NCBI GenBank assembly: GCA_934776915.1
Contig: CAKVNA010000005.1
Coordinates: 1 to 16,553, forward strand
Direction of reading: 5' to 3'
Source: an uncultured Clostridia bacterium
GTDB taxonomy: Bacteria > Bacillota > Clostridia > Christensenellales > UBA1242
DNA length: 16,553 nucleotides
Shown piece by piece: positions 14,391-16,553 of the stretch. The position numbers were made by a program, and so were the translations under genes. How positions within the stretch are numbered: the stretch's first letter is position 1; every line of letters starts with the position of its first letter. The notes beneath the pieces are model-generated. The model saw only the letters and a list, made by a program, of their open reading frames with translations, was not told the origin of the DNA and made no database searches.

Positions 14391-16553
<2,163 letters not shown>

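Overview
The window is AT-rich and every recognisable gene lies on the + strand. Gene content suggests a low-GC, strictly anaerobic, Gram-positive-type bacterium, most likely of the Clostridia. The evidence is a class III (oxygen-sensitive) ribonucleotide reductase with its activase, a DegV fatty-acid-binding protein, a FloA-type flotillin, an MscL-like tail, purine-rich Shine-Dalgarno sites before most genes, and the ruvC-ruvA-ruvB-queA-tgt order. No tRNA, rRNA, CRISPR array, transposase or phage gene was found, so this looks like ordinary chromosome with some lineage-specific genes. The species cannot be told from the sequence.

Layout. Positions 1-162 hold the C-terminal end of a probable mechanosensitive channel (MscL). 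Then come a DegV protein (261-1154) and a PflX-like radical SAM protein (1167-2072). A 260-base gap follows; it holds inverted repeats that look like a structured RNA or a minus-strand terminator, and ends in a consensus promoter. That promoter drives a single-gene unit for a membrane-anchored coiled-coil protein (2333-3523), closed by a terminator. Next is a two-gene unit: a patatin-like lipase (3738-4607) and a membrane-anchored, ComEC-like metallo-beta-lactamase protein (4616-5857), also closed by a terminator.

The anaerobic nucleotide reductase operon is nrdD (6303-8435) and nrdG (8444-9127). Its promoter carries a strong NrdR-box-like palindrome and a weaker upstream partner, so it is probably repressed by NrdR when dATP/ATP levels are adequate. 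NrdG makes the glycyl radical in NrdD, which reduces ribonucleotides to deoxyribonucleotides. A terminator closes this unit. floA (9212-10255) starts immediately after it, apparently from a leaderless transcript, and is followed by an unrecognised membrane-anchored low-complexity protein (10318-11241) and a terminator.

A SUFU-domain protein (11422-12120) stands alone behind a near-consensus promoter. The last block is the Holliday-junction resolvasome ruvC, ruvA, ruvB, joined through 4-base overlaps to queA and tgt (queuosine tRNA modification). tgt runs off the end of the window.

No complete new defence or mobile system is visible. The items most worth checking are the NrdR-controlled nrdD with a Cys-rich C-terminal tail, the leaderless floA with an unknown partner, the outward-facing metallo-beta-lactamase protein beside a patatin lipase, the orphan SUFU protein, and the structured intergenic element at 2084-2190.
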